From Streptomyces sp. NBC_00091 (GTDB lineage Bacteria > Actinomycetota > Actinomycetes > Streptomycetales > Streptomycetaceae), in NCBI RefSeq assembly GCF_026343185.1, contig NZ_JAPEMA010000004.1:1-64000 (forward strand): a stretch of 64,000 nucleotides of DNA. Reading direction: 5' to 3'. The notes under the pieces are model-generated. The model worked only from the letters and a program-made list of their open reading frames with translations. It had not been told where the DNA came from and ran no database searches. This document shows, one piece after another, positions 32,664-40,726 of the stretch; position 1 is the first letter of the stretch; every line of letters begins with the position of its first letter. A program made the position numbers and the translations under genes.

Positions 32664-34637
32664 ATGGCCACCACCGTCCGACGTGCCCAGCTGACCCTCC
32701 CCGCCGCCCCGTTGGGCCCCGACAACCCGCTGCCCGCCCTGCGCGGCCCCCGGGAGGCGCACGCGCTGGACGAGCGCTCCCGCCACGGGCTGCCCCGCGA
32801 CATGGCGCGGCAGGCGGGCTACGAGCCGCTGCGCTCCCTGTTGCCGGTCCGGATCCGCGACGGATACGGACGGCGGCGCACGGAGCGGGAGTTCGAGGCG
32901 GTCGTCATCGAGAACGGCCGGCTGCGGGCGACCGTGCTGCCGGGACTCGGCGGCCGGGTGCACTCCCTCGTCCACCTGCCCACCGGACGCGAACTCCTCT
33001 ACCGCAACCCGGTGTTCCAGCCCGCCGACCTCGCGCTCAACGGGGCCTGGTTCTCCGGCGGCATCGAGTGGAACATCGGCGCCACCGGGCACACCGCCCT
33101 GTCCTGCGCCCCGCTGCACGCCGCGCTCGTCCCCGCGCCCGACGGGGGCGTGATGGTCCGGCTGTGGGAGTGGGAGCGGCTGCGCGACCTGCCCTTCCAG
33201 GTGGACCTGTGGCTGCCCGAGGACTCCGACTTCCTGTACGTCGGCGTCCGCGTGCGCAATCCGCACGAGCGGCCCGCCCCCGTCTACTGGTGGTCCAACA
33301 CCGCCGTCCCCGAGGACGCCGGCAGCCGCGTACTGGCCCCCGCCGAGGAGGCCTGGCACTTCGGGTACGAGCGCACCCTGCGCCGGGTCCCCGTGCCCCG
33401 GTGGCAGGACGCGGACCGTACGTACCCGCTGAACAGCACGTACCCCGCCGACTTCTTCTACGAGGTCCTGGGCGAGGACGCCGGCCGGCCCTGGATCGCC
33501 TCCCTCGACGCCGACGGGCACGGCCTGGTGCAGGCCTCCACCGGGCGGCTGCGCGGACGCAAGCTGTTCGCGTGGGGAGCGGGCGCGGGCGGCCGGCGCT
33601 GGCAGGAGTGGCTGACGGAGCCGGGCACGGGAGGCTACGCCGAGATCCAGGCCGGGCTGGCCCGGACCCAGCTGGAGCACGTACGGCTGGAGGGCGGGGC
33701 GGAGTTCAGCTGGCTGGAGGCGTACGGGCCGCTCTCGGCGGAGCCCTCGGCGGTGCACGGCGCCGACTGGGCGGCGGCGCGCGGGGCCGCCTCGGCGGCG
33801 CTCGACGCCGCGCTGCCGGCCGGGGCGCTGGACGCGGCGTACAAGGCGTGGCGCGGGCACGCCGACACCGAGCCGGGGGAGCGGCTGGCGGACGGCTCCG
33901 GCTGGGGCGCGCTGGAGGTGCTGTGCGGGGGCTTCGACCTGCCGGGCACCCCGTTCGCGGAGTCCACCCTGGAGGAGGCGCAGGCGCCCTGGCTGGAGCT
34001 GTGGCGCAGCGGCGCCCTCCCCGCCCCGCCCCTGGCCGCCCCGCCGGGTCCCGGGCTCGTCGCCGCGCACTGGCGGGACATGCTGGAGACCGCCCCGGCG
34101 GACCCGCTGACCGAGTACCACCTGGGCGTGGCCCAGTGGCACGCCGGCGACGTGGCCCAGGCGGTACGCAGCTGGGAGCGCGGGCTGGCGCAGGCGCCGT
34201 CGCGCTGGCCCCTGCTGCGCTGCCTGGCGGTGGCGGACGCCCTGGCCGGGGACGCGGAGCGGGCCGCCGACCGCTATGCGGCGGCCTTCGAGGACCTGGC
34301 GGGGGAGAGCCCGGGCGGTGAGCCGTGGGAGGCCGCCGAGTCCGCGCTGGGACGCGAGGCGATGACGGCCCTGCTCGCCGCCGGGCGGCTCGGGGCGGCG
34401 CGGGCCGTCTGGGACCGGCTGCGTCCGTCGCTGCGCGAGCAGGGCCGCTTCCGGCTGCTCGCCGCGCGGCTGCTGGCGGCGGAGGGGCACGTGGGCGCGG
34501 CCCGGCGCGTCTTCGAGGACGGCTTCGAGATCGCCGACCTGCGGGAGGGCGAGGAGACCCTGTCCGAGGTCTGGGCCACCCTGACGGACCGTCCCCTCCC
34601 CCCGCGGTACGACTTCCGCAAGAGCCCGCCGCGCTGA
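32664..34637 (+). CDS. DUF5107-type protein with C-terminal TPR-like repeats
   Basis: A 657-aa soluble protein. Residues ~70-370 have a galactose-mutarotase-like look (AVVIENGRLRATVLPGLGGR; VHSLVHLPTGRELLYRNPV; then FSGGIEWNIGATGHT), as in DUF5107 proteins. The C-terminal ~230 residues are Ala-rich helical pairs (EYHLGVAQWHAGDVAQAVRS; WERGLAQAPSRWPLL) resembling TPR units. A carbohydrate-related role is plausible for the fold but unproven. ATG 32664 is preferred over an in-frame start five codons upstream; neither has a strong ribosome site. Confidence 0.75.
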   Translation: MATTVRRAQLTLPAAPLGPDNPLPALRGPREAHALDERSRHGLPRDMARQAGYEPLRSLLPVRIRDGYGRRRTEREFEAVVIENGRLRATVLPGLGGRVHSLVHLPTGRELLYRNPVFQPADLALNGAWFSGGIEWNIGATGHTALSCAPLHAALVPAPDGGVMVRLWEWERLRDLPFQVDLWLPEDSDFLYVGVRVRNPHERPAPVYWWSNTAVPEDAGSRVLAPAEEAWHFGYERTLRRVPVPRWQDADRTYPLNSTYPADFFYEVLGEDAGRPWIASLDADGHGLVQASTGRLRGRKLFAWGAGAGGRRWQEWLTEPGTGGYAEIQAGLARTQLEHVRLEGGAEFSWLEAYGPLSAEPSAVHGADWAAARGAASAALDAALPAGALDAAYKAWRGHADTEPGERLADGSGWGALEVLCGGFDLPGTPFAESTLEEAQAPWLELWRSGALPAPPLAAPPGPGLVAAHWRDMLETAPADPLTEYHLGVAQWHAGDVAQAVRSWERGLAQAPSRWPLLRCLAVADALAGDAERAADRYAAAFEDLAGESPGGEPWEAAESALGREAMTALLAAGRLGAARAVWDRLRPSLREQGRFRLLAARLLAAEGHVGAARRVFEDGFEIADLREGEETLSEVWATLTDRPLPPRYDFRKSPPR

Positions 34638-34653
34638 CGGGGGAGGTGCCGGC

Positions 34654-35478
34654 TCAGGCGCGGCAGAGCAGTTCGCCGTTCAGCACCGAGAACCAGGCGT
34701 CGGGGGCCGCGCCCCAGGCGCGCCAGGCGGCGGCGACGGCGGCCAGGCCGGCCGGGGTGGCGTGGCCGCCCTCCGTCGCGACGGAGGCGTAGGAGGAGGC
34801 CGTGGTGCGGTCGGCCCACAGGGAGGACCACCAGGCGACCTCCTCCGCGGTGGCGTAGCACCAGGCCGTCGCCGATGCCCGCACCTCGGTGAAGCCCGCC
34901 GCCCGCGCCCACGACAGCAGCCTGCGCCCGGCGTCGGGTTCGCCCCCGTTGGCCCGGGCCACCCTGCGGTACAGGTCCAGCCACTCCTCCAGGCCGGGGG
35001 TCTGCGGGTACCAGGTCATCGCCGCGTAGTCGGCGTCCCGTACCGCGACGATCCCGCCCGGCCGGCACACCCGCCGCATCTCCCGCAGGGCCCGCACCGG
35101 GTCGCCGACGTGCTGGAGCACCTGGTGGGCGTGGACCACGTCGAAGGAGTCGTCGGGGAACTCCAGCGCGTGGACGTCCGCCGTGGCGAAGTCGATCGCT
35201 CCGGACAGCCCGCGCTCCGCCGCGTGGGCGCTCGCCTGTTCCAGGACGTCCGCCGCCGCGTCGACCGCGGTGACCCGGCCGCCCGGGGCGACCAGTTCCG
35301 CCAGGTCCGCCGTGATGGTGCCCGGGCCGCAGCCCACGTCCAGCACCCGCATGCCGGGGCGCAGCTCGGGGGTCAGGTACGCGGCGGAGTTGGCGGCGGT
35401 GCGCCAGCGGTGCGAGCGCAGGACCGACTCGTGGTGGCCGTGGGTGTAGACGGCCGTCTCGTGGGCGTCGTCGTGCAT
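34654..35478 (-). CDS. Class I SAM-dependent methyltransferase
   Basis: A 274-aa UbiE/COQ5-like methyltransferase. Motif I is VLDVGCGPGTITADLAEL (~residues 45-62), the acidic tip of beta-2 is VTAVDAAADVLEQA, and motif IV is FDVVHAHQVLQHVGDP, followed by RRVCRPGGIVAVRDADYAA. A substrate-binding C-terminal half rich in Trp/Ala follows. The methyl acceptor is unknown. The ATG has GAGGAG upstream. It is convergent with the DUF5107 gene and divergent from the maleylpyruvate isomerase-like gene. Confidence 0.9.
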   Translation of the reverse strand: MHDDAHETAVYTHGHHESVLRSHRWRTAANSAAYLTPELRPGMRVLDVGCGPGTITADLAELVAPGGRVTAVDAAADVLEQASAHAAERGLSGAIDFATADVHALEFPDDSFDVVHAHQVLQHVGDPVRALREMRRVCRPGGIVAVRDADYAAMTWYPQTPGLEEWLDLYRRVARANGGEPDAGRRLLSWARAAGFTEVRASATAWCYATAEEVAWWSSLWADRTTASSYASVATEGGHATPAGLAAVAAAWRAWGAAPDAWFSVLNGELLCRA

Positions 35479-35691
35479 GGCGGACTCCTCGTCGTCGAAG
35501 GCGTGGAACGTCGCTGAAGCGTTGTGATCACCGTAGGCGATCCGCCCGTCATCTGAGATATGCGTTTTGACATGTGGACAGCACCCTTCTGGAGCAAGGG
35601 GGTTGGCCAGGTCGGTGGCAGGGCATGGCAGGGGCGAGGACAGTGGGCCCCAGGGGGCCGGCGCACCCTACGGTGAAGGACGGTGAGACCC

Positions 35692-36264
35692 ATGCCTCAG
35701 ACGCTGCTGGACTGGCACGCCGCGGCGCTGCGGCTCTTCGGTGAGCGGGTACGGGCCGTCGGGGCCTCCCAGTGGGGCGCGGCCACCCCCTGCACCGAAT
35801 GGAGCGTGCGGGACCTGGTCAACCACGTCACCGGTGAGCAGCTCTGGATCCCGCCGCTGGTCACCGAGGGCCGCACGGTGGAGGAGGTCGGCGACGCGCT
35901 CTCCGGCGACCTGCTGGGCGAGGACCCGGCGGCCGCCTGGGACCGGGCCGCTGCGGCCGGGCACGCCGCCTTCGCCGCGCCCGGGGCGCTGGAGCGGACG
36001 GTCGCGCTGTCCTACGGGCCCACGCGCGGGTCGGCGTACTGCTCGGAGCTGACGGCCGACTGCGTGGTGCACACCTGGGACCTCTCGCGGGCCATCGGCG
36101 CGGACGACCGGCTGCCCGACGACCTCGTCGAGTTCTCCATCAAGGAGGTCATGCCGTACGCCGACGGTCTCGCCGCGAGCGGCATGTACGCGGAGCCGCT
36201 CGACGTGCCGGCCGGAGCGAACGCGCAGACCCGGCTGCTGGCCCTGCTGGGGAGGAAGGGCTGA
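35692..36264 (+). CDS. TIGR03086-type DinB/mycothiol-dependent maleylpyruvate isomerase-like protein
   Basis: A 190-aa protein of the four-helix DinB-like fold. Features: TPCTEWSVRDLVNHVTGEQL (~30-49) with the first metal-binding His, and ELTADCVVHTWDLSRAIGAD (~118-137) with a second conserved His near the C-terminus. Family members bind a divalent metal and some act with mycothiol, the actinobacterial thiol. ATG 35692 follows GAAGGA by 11 bases; the GTG at 35683 is an alternative. Substrate unknown. Confidence 0.85.
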   Translation: MPQTLLDWHAAALRLFGERVRAVGASQWGAATPCTEWSVRDLVNHVTGEQLWIPPLVTEGRTVEEVGDALSGDLLGEDPAAAWDRAAAAGHAAFAAPGALERTVALSYGPTRGSAYCSELTADCVVHTWDLSRAIGADDRLPDDLVEFSIKEVMPYADGLAASGMYAEPLDVPAGANAQTRLLALLGRKG

Positions 36265-36315
36265 CGGGGCGGCCCGGACCGCCCGGGCCGACGGGCATAC
36301 CGGTGCAAATAATCG

Positions 36316-36348
36316 TATAAAGAACCGTGTGACGGGCAGGGCTGGTCG
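36316..36348 (+). promoter_or_regulatory. AT-rich promoter-like element before the aminotransferase-fold gene
   Basis: The stretch CAAATAATCGTATAAAGAAC (36306-36325) is the most AT-rich of this region and includes TATAAA at 36316-36321, a plausible -10. No good -35 is seen. The leader to the chosen GTG would be about 45 nt. Confidence 0.35.
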
Positions 36349-36372
36349 GTGGCGGCAGCGGAAGGCGGGCAC

Positions 36373-37638
36373 GTGGCGGGGATGGCCGAGGGCATGGCGG
36401 AAGGCGTGGCCGGGGCGTGGCGCCGCCCGGCCCCGGAGGGGCGCGGCCCCGTCCGGTACGGTCCCCCCGCGCCCGAGCCCGGCCTGCCGGTGCTGCCCGA
36501 GCTGACCTCCGTACTCGCCGCCGCGGCGGACCGGGCCGCCCCCGAGCCACCGGGCGGCGGGGAGCCCGTACGCGAGGCCGCCTGCCGCCACTGGGCCCGG
36601 CGCGGGCTCGCCACGGCCCCGGAGAACGTGGCCGCCGGACCCGGAGCGCCCGCCCTGCTGCTGGCGCTGCTCGGGGCGTACGGCGGCGACGTGATGCTGC
36701 CCCGGCCGTGTCCCGCCTGGTGGACCCCGCAGGTCCGGCTGCTGGGACGGCGGGCGTACCACGTGCCCACCCCGGCGGAGTGCGGCGGCGTCCCCGATCC
36801 GTACGCCCTGCTGGAGACCGTACGGCGGGTCCGGGCCGAGGGCGGGGACCCGCGCGTCCTGCTGCTGTCGGTGGCCGACGACCCGACCGCGACCGTGCCG
36901 CCGCCCGAGATGCTGCGCGAGGCCTGCGAGGCGGCCGAGGCCGCCGGGCTGTTCGTGGTCAGCGACGAGAGCTGGCGCGACACCGTGCACCGGCCGCACG
37001 ACACGCTGGTGCTGAGCCCCGCCGAGATGCTCCCCGACCGGGCCGCCGTCCTCGTGGACCTGGCCGGCGCGCTGCTGCCGGCCGGCTGGCCCGCCGCCGT
37101 GGTCCGCTTCCCCGGCACCCCGAGCGGCACCTGGCTGCGCGCCCGCACCCTCGACGTCCTCACCGCCACCGGCGCGCTGGTCGCGGGCCCCGTCGCGGGG
37201 GCCGCCGCGCACGCGCTGGACGAGCCCGACGCCGTCGCCGGGCGCGCCTACAAGGCGGCCGCCCTGCACGGCACGGTGGCCGCCGCCGTCCACCGGGAGC
37301 TGCTGGCCGCCGGGGCGCTCGCCCGGCCCCCGCAGGCCGGACGGCACCTGTACGCGGACCTCACCCCGCTGCGCGCCGGACTGGCCCGGCACGGAGTCGG
37401 CGACGCGATGGAACTGGAGGACTGGCTCGGCGGCCGGCTGGGCACGCCGACCCCCGGCGGGCAGCGCTTCGCCGACGAACTGGGCGCGCTGCGCGTGCGG
37501 CTGTCGACCGGACCGCTGCTGGGGGCCACCCCCACGGAGCGGCTCGCCGCGCTGGGCGCCCGCGATCCGCTGACGCTGCCGCAGGTCCGGGGCGCGCTCG
37601 ACCGGCTCGGGTCGGTGCTCGCCGGGCTGGCCGACTGA
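36373..37638 (+). CDS. Aminotransferase class I/II-fold protein lacking the PLP lysine
   Basis: A 421-aa protein with the fold-type I layout: AGPGAPALLLALLGAYGGDVMLP at the cofactor-loop position, VSDESWRDTVH where DExY/F sits, and VDLAGALLPAGWPAAVV where aminotransferases have S-x-S-K-x5-G-x-R-x-G. No Lys is found in that segment; the only Lys I can find is in GRAYKAAALHG further on. The usual NPxNPTG reads ADDPTATVP. It is therefore probably not a PLP aminotransferase, despite the fold. GTG 36373 has GGAAGG at seven bases; GTG 36349 is an alternative. The gene is 46 bp upstream of the MBL-fold gene. Confidence 0.72.
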   Translation: MAGMAEGMAEGVAGAWRRPAPEGRGPVRYGPPAPEPGLPVLPELTSVLAAAADRAAPEPPGGGEPVREAACRHWARRGLATAPENVAAGPGAPALLLALLGAYGGDVMLPRPCPAWWTPQVRLLGRRAYHVPTPAECGGVPDPYALLETVRRVRAEGGDPRVLLLSVADDPTATVPPPEMLREACEAAEAAGLFVVSDESWRDTVHRPHDTLVLSPAEMLPDRAAVLVDLAGALLPAGWPAAVVRFPGTPSGTWLRARTLDVLTATGALVAGPVAGAAAHALDEPDAVAGRAYKAAALHGTVAAAVHRELLAAGALARPPQAGRHLYADLTPLRAGLARHGVGDAMELEDWLGGRLGTPTPGGQRFADELGALRVRLSTGPLLGATPTERLAALGARDPLTLPQVRGALDRLGSVLAGLAD

Positions 37639-37684
37639 CTTTCCGCCCGGTCGAACCCGCCGCCGCCGAACGGAGACCCATCCG

Positions 37685-38932
37685 ATGAGGGACCAGCCGG
37701 ACGCCCCCGTGACGACCGCCCCGCCGACCACGGGCCCCGCGAGCACCGCCGCGGCGCTACGGGGCCCCGCGGCCCGGCGCCCACCGGCCCCCGCCGCGCC
37801 CCCCGGGCCCCCGCCGGGGCCCGCGCCCGCTCCCGCTCCCGCGCCGCCGGGCTCCGCCCCCGCTCCCGCTCCCGCGCCGCCGGGCCCCGCCCCCGCTCCC
37901 GCCCCCGCTCCCGCTCCCGCGCCGCCGGGCTCCGCCCCCGTGCCGCCGGGCCCCGCCGCGGCCGCCCCGCGCCCCCTGGGTGAACACCGGCTCTGGCCGC
38001 GCTCGTTCGCGGACCGGCTGACCACCCCGCTGCCCGGCGTGCGCGCCTTCGCCCGGCTGGCCCGTGAGGGCGCCTTCCGGCCCGGCCCGGACGGGCTGAG
38101 CGGGATCCCCGACCTGCCCTACGAGCCCGCCCCGCTGCCCGCCGCGCCCCCCGGCACGGTCTGCGCCACCTGGGCCGGGCACGCCAGCTGGGTGCTGCGG
38201 ACCGGAGGCCTGACGGTGCTGACGGACCCCGTCTGGTCCCGGCGGATCCTGGGCACCCCGGCCCGGATGACCCCGGTCGGGGTGGAGTGGGAGGAACTGC
38301 CGCCCGTGGACGCGGTGGTGATCAGCCACAACCACTACGACCACCTCGACGCCCCCACCCTCAGACGGCTGCCGCGCGACACCGCCCTCTTCGTCCCGGC
38401 CGGACTCGCCCGCTGGTGCCGCCGCCGGGGCTTCACCCGGGTGACGGAGCTCGACTGGTGGGAGTCCGCCGAACTGGGCGGCGTACGCTTCGACTTCGTC
38501 CCGGCGCACCACTGGTCCAAACGCTCCCTGCTGGACAGCTGCCGCACCCTGTGGGGCGGCTGGGTGCTCACCGACACCGTCCACGGCCGGAAGGTGTACT
38601 TCGCGGGCGACACCGGCTACGGGCACTGGTTCGGCGAGATCGGCCGCCGCCACCCCGGCATCGACCTCGCGCTCCTGCCGATCGGCGCCTACGCCCCGCG
38701 CTGGTGGCTGCGCGAGGTGCACGCCGACCCGGAGGAGGCGGTGCAGGCCTGCCTCGACCTCGGAGCCCGCCGGATGGCCCCGATGCACTGGGCCACCTTC
38801 GTCCTGTCCGCGGAGCCCGTCATGGAGCCCCTGCACCGCGCCCGCGCCGCCTGGGCCCGCGCCGGCCTGCCCCACGAGGATCTCTGGGACCTCCCCATCG
38901 GCGCCTCCCGGCTCCTCGAGGACACCCCCTAG
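37685..38932 (+). CDS. Metallo-beta-lactamase-fold hydrolase (NAPE-PLD-like) with Pro/Ala repeat N-terminus
   Basis: A 415-aa protein. Residues ~1-100 are a low-complexity Pro/Ala extension encoded by tandem 33-nt repeats. The MBL core follows: TWAGHASWVLRTGGLTVLTD, the zinc motif ISHNHYDHLD (HxHxDH), AHHWSKRSLLDSC, YFAGDTGYGHWF with the bridging Asp, and MHWATF with the last His. The order and Trp-rich context resemble N-acyl-phosphatidylethanolamine phospholipase D and RomA/UlaG-type proteins. The phospholipid substrate is a guess. The ATG follows GGAG. Its TAG stop is directly followed, with no base between, by the stop of the convergent regulator. Confidence 0.87.
   Translation: MRDQPDAPVTTAPPTTGPASTAAALRGPAARRPPAPAAPPGPPPGPAPAPAPAPPGSAPAPAPAPPGPAPAPAPAPAPAPPGSAPVPPGPAAAAPRPLGEHRLWPRSFADRLTTPLPGVRAFARLAREGAFRPGPDGLSGIPDLPYEPAPLPAAPPGTVCATWAGHASWVLRTGGLTVLTDPVWSRRILGTPARMTPVGVEWEELPPVDAVVISHNHYDHLDAPTLRRLPRDTALFVPAGLARWCRRRGFTRVTELDWWESAELGGVRFDFVPAHHWSKRSLLDSCRTLWGGWVLTDTVHGRKVYFAGDTGYGHWFGEIGRRHPGIDLALLPIGAYAPRWWLREVHADPEEAVQACLDLGARRMAPMHWATFVLSAEPVMEPLHRARAAWARAGLPHEDLWDLPIGASRLLEDTP
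37829..37939 (+). repeat. Tandem 33-nt coding repeat
   Basis: Units at 37829-37861 and 37862-37894, plus a third (37895-37939) with a 12-base internal expansion. Each unit encodes APAPAPPGSAP or a close variant. All length changes are multiples of three, so the frame is kept. Slippage-prone, probably variable between strains. Confidence 0.8.
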
Positions 38933-39532
38933 TCAGTCCTTGGCCCGTCCCGCCCGGGGCTTCGCCACCACGTGCATGCGCTCGCCCTGCTTCCCGAAGA
39001 GGCTGAGGATCTCGACGGGCCGCCCGTCCGCGCTGCCGAACCAGTGCGGGGTCCGGGTGTCCCACTCGGCGGCCTCGCCGGGGCCGAGGACCAGATCGTG
39101 CTCGGCGAGGACCAGCCGCAGCCGGCCGTCCAGCACGTACAGCCACTCGTAGCCCTCGTGCGTGCGCAGGTCCGGCTCGGCGCCCCGGTCCGGGATGACC
39201 ATCTTGTACGCCTGGAGCGGGCCCAGGCCCTGGGTCAGCGCCACGGACGTACCGCCGTGCCGCATCGCGCGGGGCGTCATCCGCACCCGGGGATCGCCCA
39301 CAGGGGGCGCCCCGACCAGGTCGTCCAGGGCCACCCGGTAGGCACGGGCGAGCGGCAGCAGCAGTTCCAGGCTCGGCCGGCGCTGCCCGGACTCCAGCCG
39401 GGACAGGGTGCTCTTGGAGATCCCGGTCTCCTCCGAGAGCGCGGCCAGGGTGAGGCCGCGCCGCGCCCGCAGCCGCCTGAGCCGGGGCCCGACCTCGTCG
39501 AGGACGGCGCGGTGGGGCGGTGGTTCGTCCAT
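38933..39532 (-). CDS. XRE-family regulator with C-terminal cupin domain
   Basis: A 199-aa regulator. Residues ~12-68 form the XRE helix-turn-helix (LRRLRARRGLTLAALSEETG, then ISKSTLSRLESGQRRPSLEL). The C-terminal half (~105-190) is a cupin barrel with THEGYEWLYVLDGRLRLVL and LVLGPGEAAEWDTRTPHWFG; the His and Glu residues could bind a metal. Such XRE-cupin proteins sense a small molecule and often control neighbouring catabolic genes. It abuts the stop of the MBL gene and is followed upstream by an amidase remnant. Confidence 0.92.
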   Translation of the reverse strand: MDEPPPHRAVLDEVGPRLRRLRARRGLTLAALSEETGISKSTLSRLESGQRRPSLELLLPLARAYRVALDDLVGAPPVGDPRVRMTPRAMRHGGTSVALTQGLGPLQAYKMVIPDRGAEPDLRTHEGYEWLYVLDGRLRLVLAEHDLVLGPGEAAEWDTRTPHWFGSADGRPVEILSLFGKQGERMHVVAKPRAGRAKD

Positions 39533-39566
39533 GCGGGCATTCCACCGCACGGTCCCGGTAGCGGCA

Positions 39567-39734
39567 ACAAAGCTGAGGGTCCCGGCCGGGTTCGCCGCGG
39601 ACGGCTTGCCGCTCGCCGTCCAGCTGGTGGGGCGCCGGCACCAGGACACGACCGTCGTACAGGTCGCCGCCCAGCTCGAAGCCGTCCGGCCGTGGACCGG
39701 CCGGGTACCGGACCTCGCGCGGGAGCCGGCCTGA
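39567..39734 (+). pseudogene. Remnant of an amidase gene (C-terminal ~50 codons)
   Basis: The plus strand reads VPAGFAADGLPLAVQLVGRR (39579-39638), then a stretch ending PWTGRVPDL, up to a TGA. This is the characteristic end of amidase-signature enzymes. Nothing upstream in this frame encodes the Ser-Ser-Lys catalytic region; the preceding DNA is the promoter and start of the convergently oriented XRE gene. It therefore looks like a decayed 3' fragment of a gene usually around 450-480 codons. No start or ribosome site is seen. Confidence 0.7.
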
Positions 39735-39752
39735 CCCCGGGCCGGACACCCC

Positions 39753-40088
39753 CTAAGGGGCCTGCTCCGGCAGGAAGCGGGCCGACTTCAGCGCGAGTTG
39801 CTCCGCGAAGTAGGCCGCCGCGTCGGGCCGCATCCGGGCCAGCGCCACCATGCCGGTGATGATGACGTCGCACACCTCGTCGTGCACGTCGTCCCAGCTG
39901 TGCGAGTGCCCCTTGCGCGGATTGCTCCCGGTGGCGCCGATCACCGCCTGGGCGGCCTCGCCGAACTCCTCGCCGATCTTCAGGACCTGGAGGACATGGC
40001 TCTGCGGAGGATGCACCCCGCGCGCGGCGGCGGACGCGTCGAAGCGGGCGGCGAGGGCGCGGATGGTGTCCCAGGAGGCGGAGTTCAC
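39753..40088 (-). CDS. MazG-like nucleotide pyrophosphohydrolase
   Basis: A 111-aa all-alpha NTP pyrophosphatase of the MazG/dUTPase-like group. The Mg-binding motif is EExxE-xn-ExxD: KIGEEFGEAAQAVIG (~residues 43-57) and DVHDEVCDVIITG (~74-86). It likely removes non-canonical or excess nucleotides. The GTG start overlaps the DedA stop as GTGA, so it is translationally coupled as the third gene of an MBL-DedA-MazG operon. Confidence 0.85.
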   Translation of the reverse strand: MNSASWDTIRALAARFDASAAARGVHPPQSHVLQVLKIGEEFGEAAQAVIGATGSNPRKGHSHSWDDVHDEVCDVIITGMVALARMRPDAAAYFAEQLALKSARFLPEQAP

Positions 40089-40726
40089 GGTCGGACCCTG
40101 CCCGGCCGCACCCGCCGCCACACCGCCGGGGCCACGCTGATCAGCAGGGTCAGGCCGACCGCCAGCACCACGCCCTTCCACGGCTCGGAGAAGAGCGAGC
40201 CGCCCAGGATCCCGATCAGCCCGTACGTCGCCGCCCACGCGAGGCAGGCCGGGGCGTCCCCCCGGGCGAACCGGCGCAGCGGCACCCCGCCCAGCAGGCA
40301 GGCCAGCATCACCGGGATCCGGCCCGCCGGGACCAGCCGGGAGAGCACCAGCACCAGGACCCCGTGCTCGTCCAGCTTCGTCCGCGCCCGCTCCAGCCGC
40401 TCCGGCGTGGCCCGCCCGCGCAGCGACTCCAGCCAGCGCGAGCCGCCCCGCGAACGCACCCCGCGCGAGCCCAGCCAGTACAGCGCGACGTCCCCGGTGA
40501 AGGCGGCCAGCGCGGCCACCACGATCACCAGCAGCACCCCCAAGGGCAGCGACTGCTGATGGAACGCCACCACCGCGGCCGAACTCACCAGCGCCCCCGT
40601 CGGGATCACCGGCACCAGTGCCCCCACCGCCACCAGAACGAACAACGCCGGGTAGCCGACCGCCTGCTGGGTGGTCTCCGGCGGCACCCTGCTCGCGACG
40701 TCCGCCGCCGCCCGCCACGGCGTCAC
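40085..40726 (-). CDS. DedA-family membrane protein
   Basis: A 213-aa protein with four to five membrane segments of the DedA/SNARE-associated family, which includes lipid and undecaprenyl-phosphate flippases. Features: LVPVIPTGALVSSAAVVAFH with the re-entrant-loop-like Pro/Gly region, GDVALYWLGSRGVR with the conserved Gly/Arg, and LSRLVPAGRIPVMLACLLGG matching the F/LxR-x-x-P-x-x-R signature. The GTG start overlaps the MBL stop by four bases and its own stop overlaps the MazG start by four bases. Confidence 0.88.
   Translation of the reverse strand: MTPWRAAADVASRVPPETTQQAVGYPALFVLVAVGALVPVIPTGALVSSAAVVAFHQQSLPLGVLLVIVVAALAAFTGDVALYWLGSRGVRSRGGSRWLESLRGRATPERLERARTKLDEHGVLVLVLSRLVPAGRIPVMLACLLGGVPLRRFARGDAPACLAWAATYGLIGILGGSLFSEPWKGVVLAVGLTLLISVAPAVWRRVRPGRVRP

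Noticed and set aside
37829-37939. Possible CRISPR array
   Set aside because: The repeats are contiguous, in-frame coding units without spacers.
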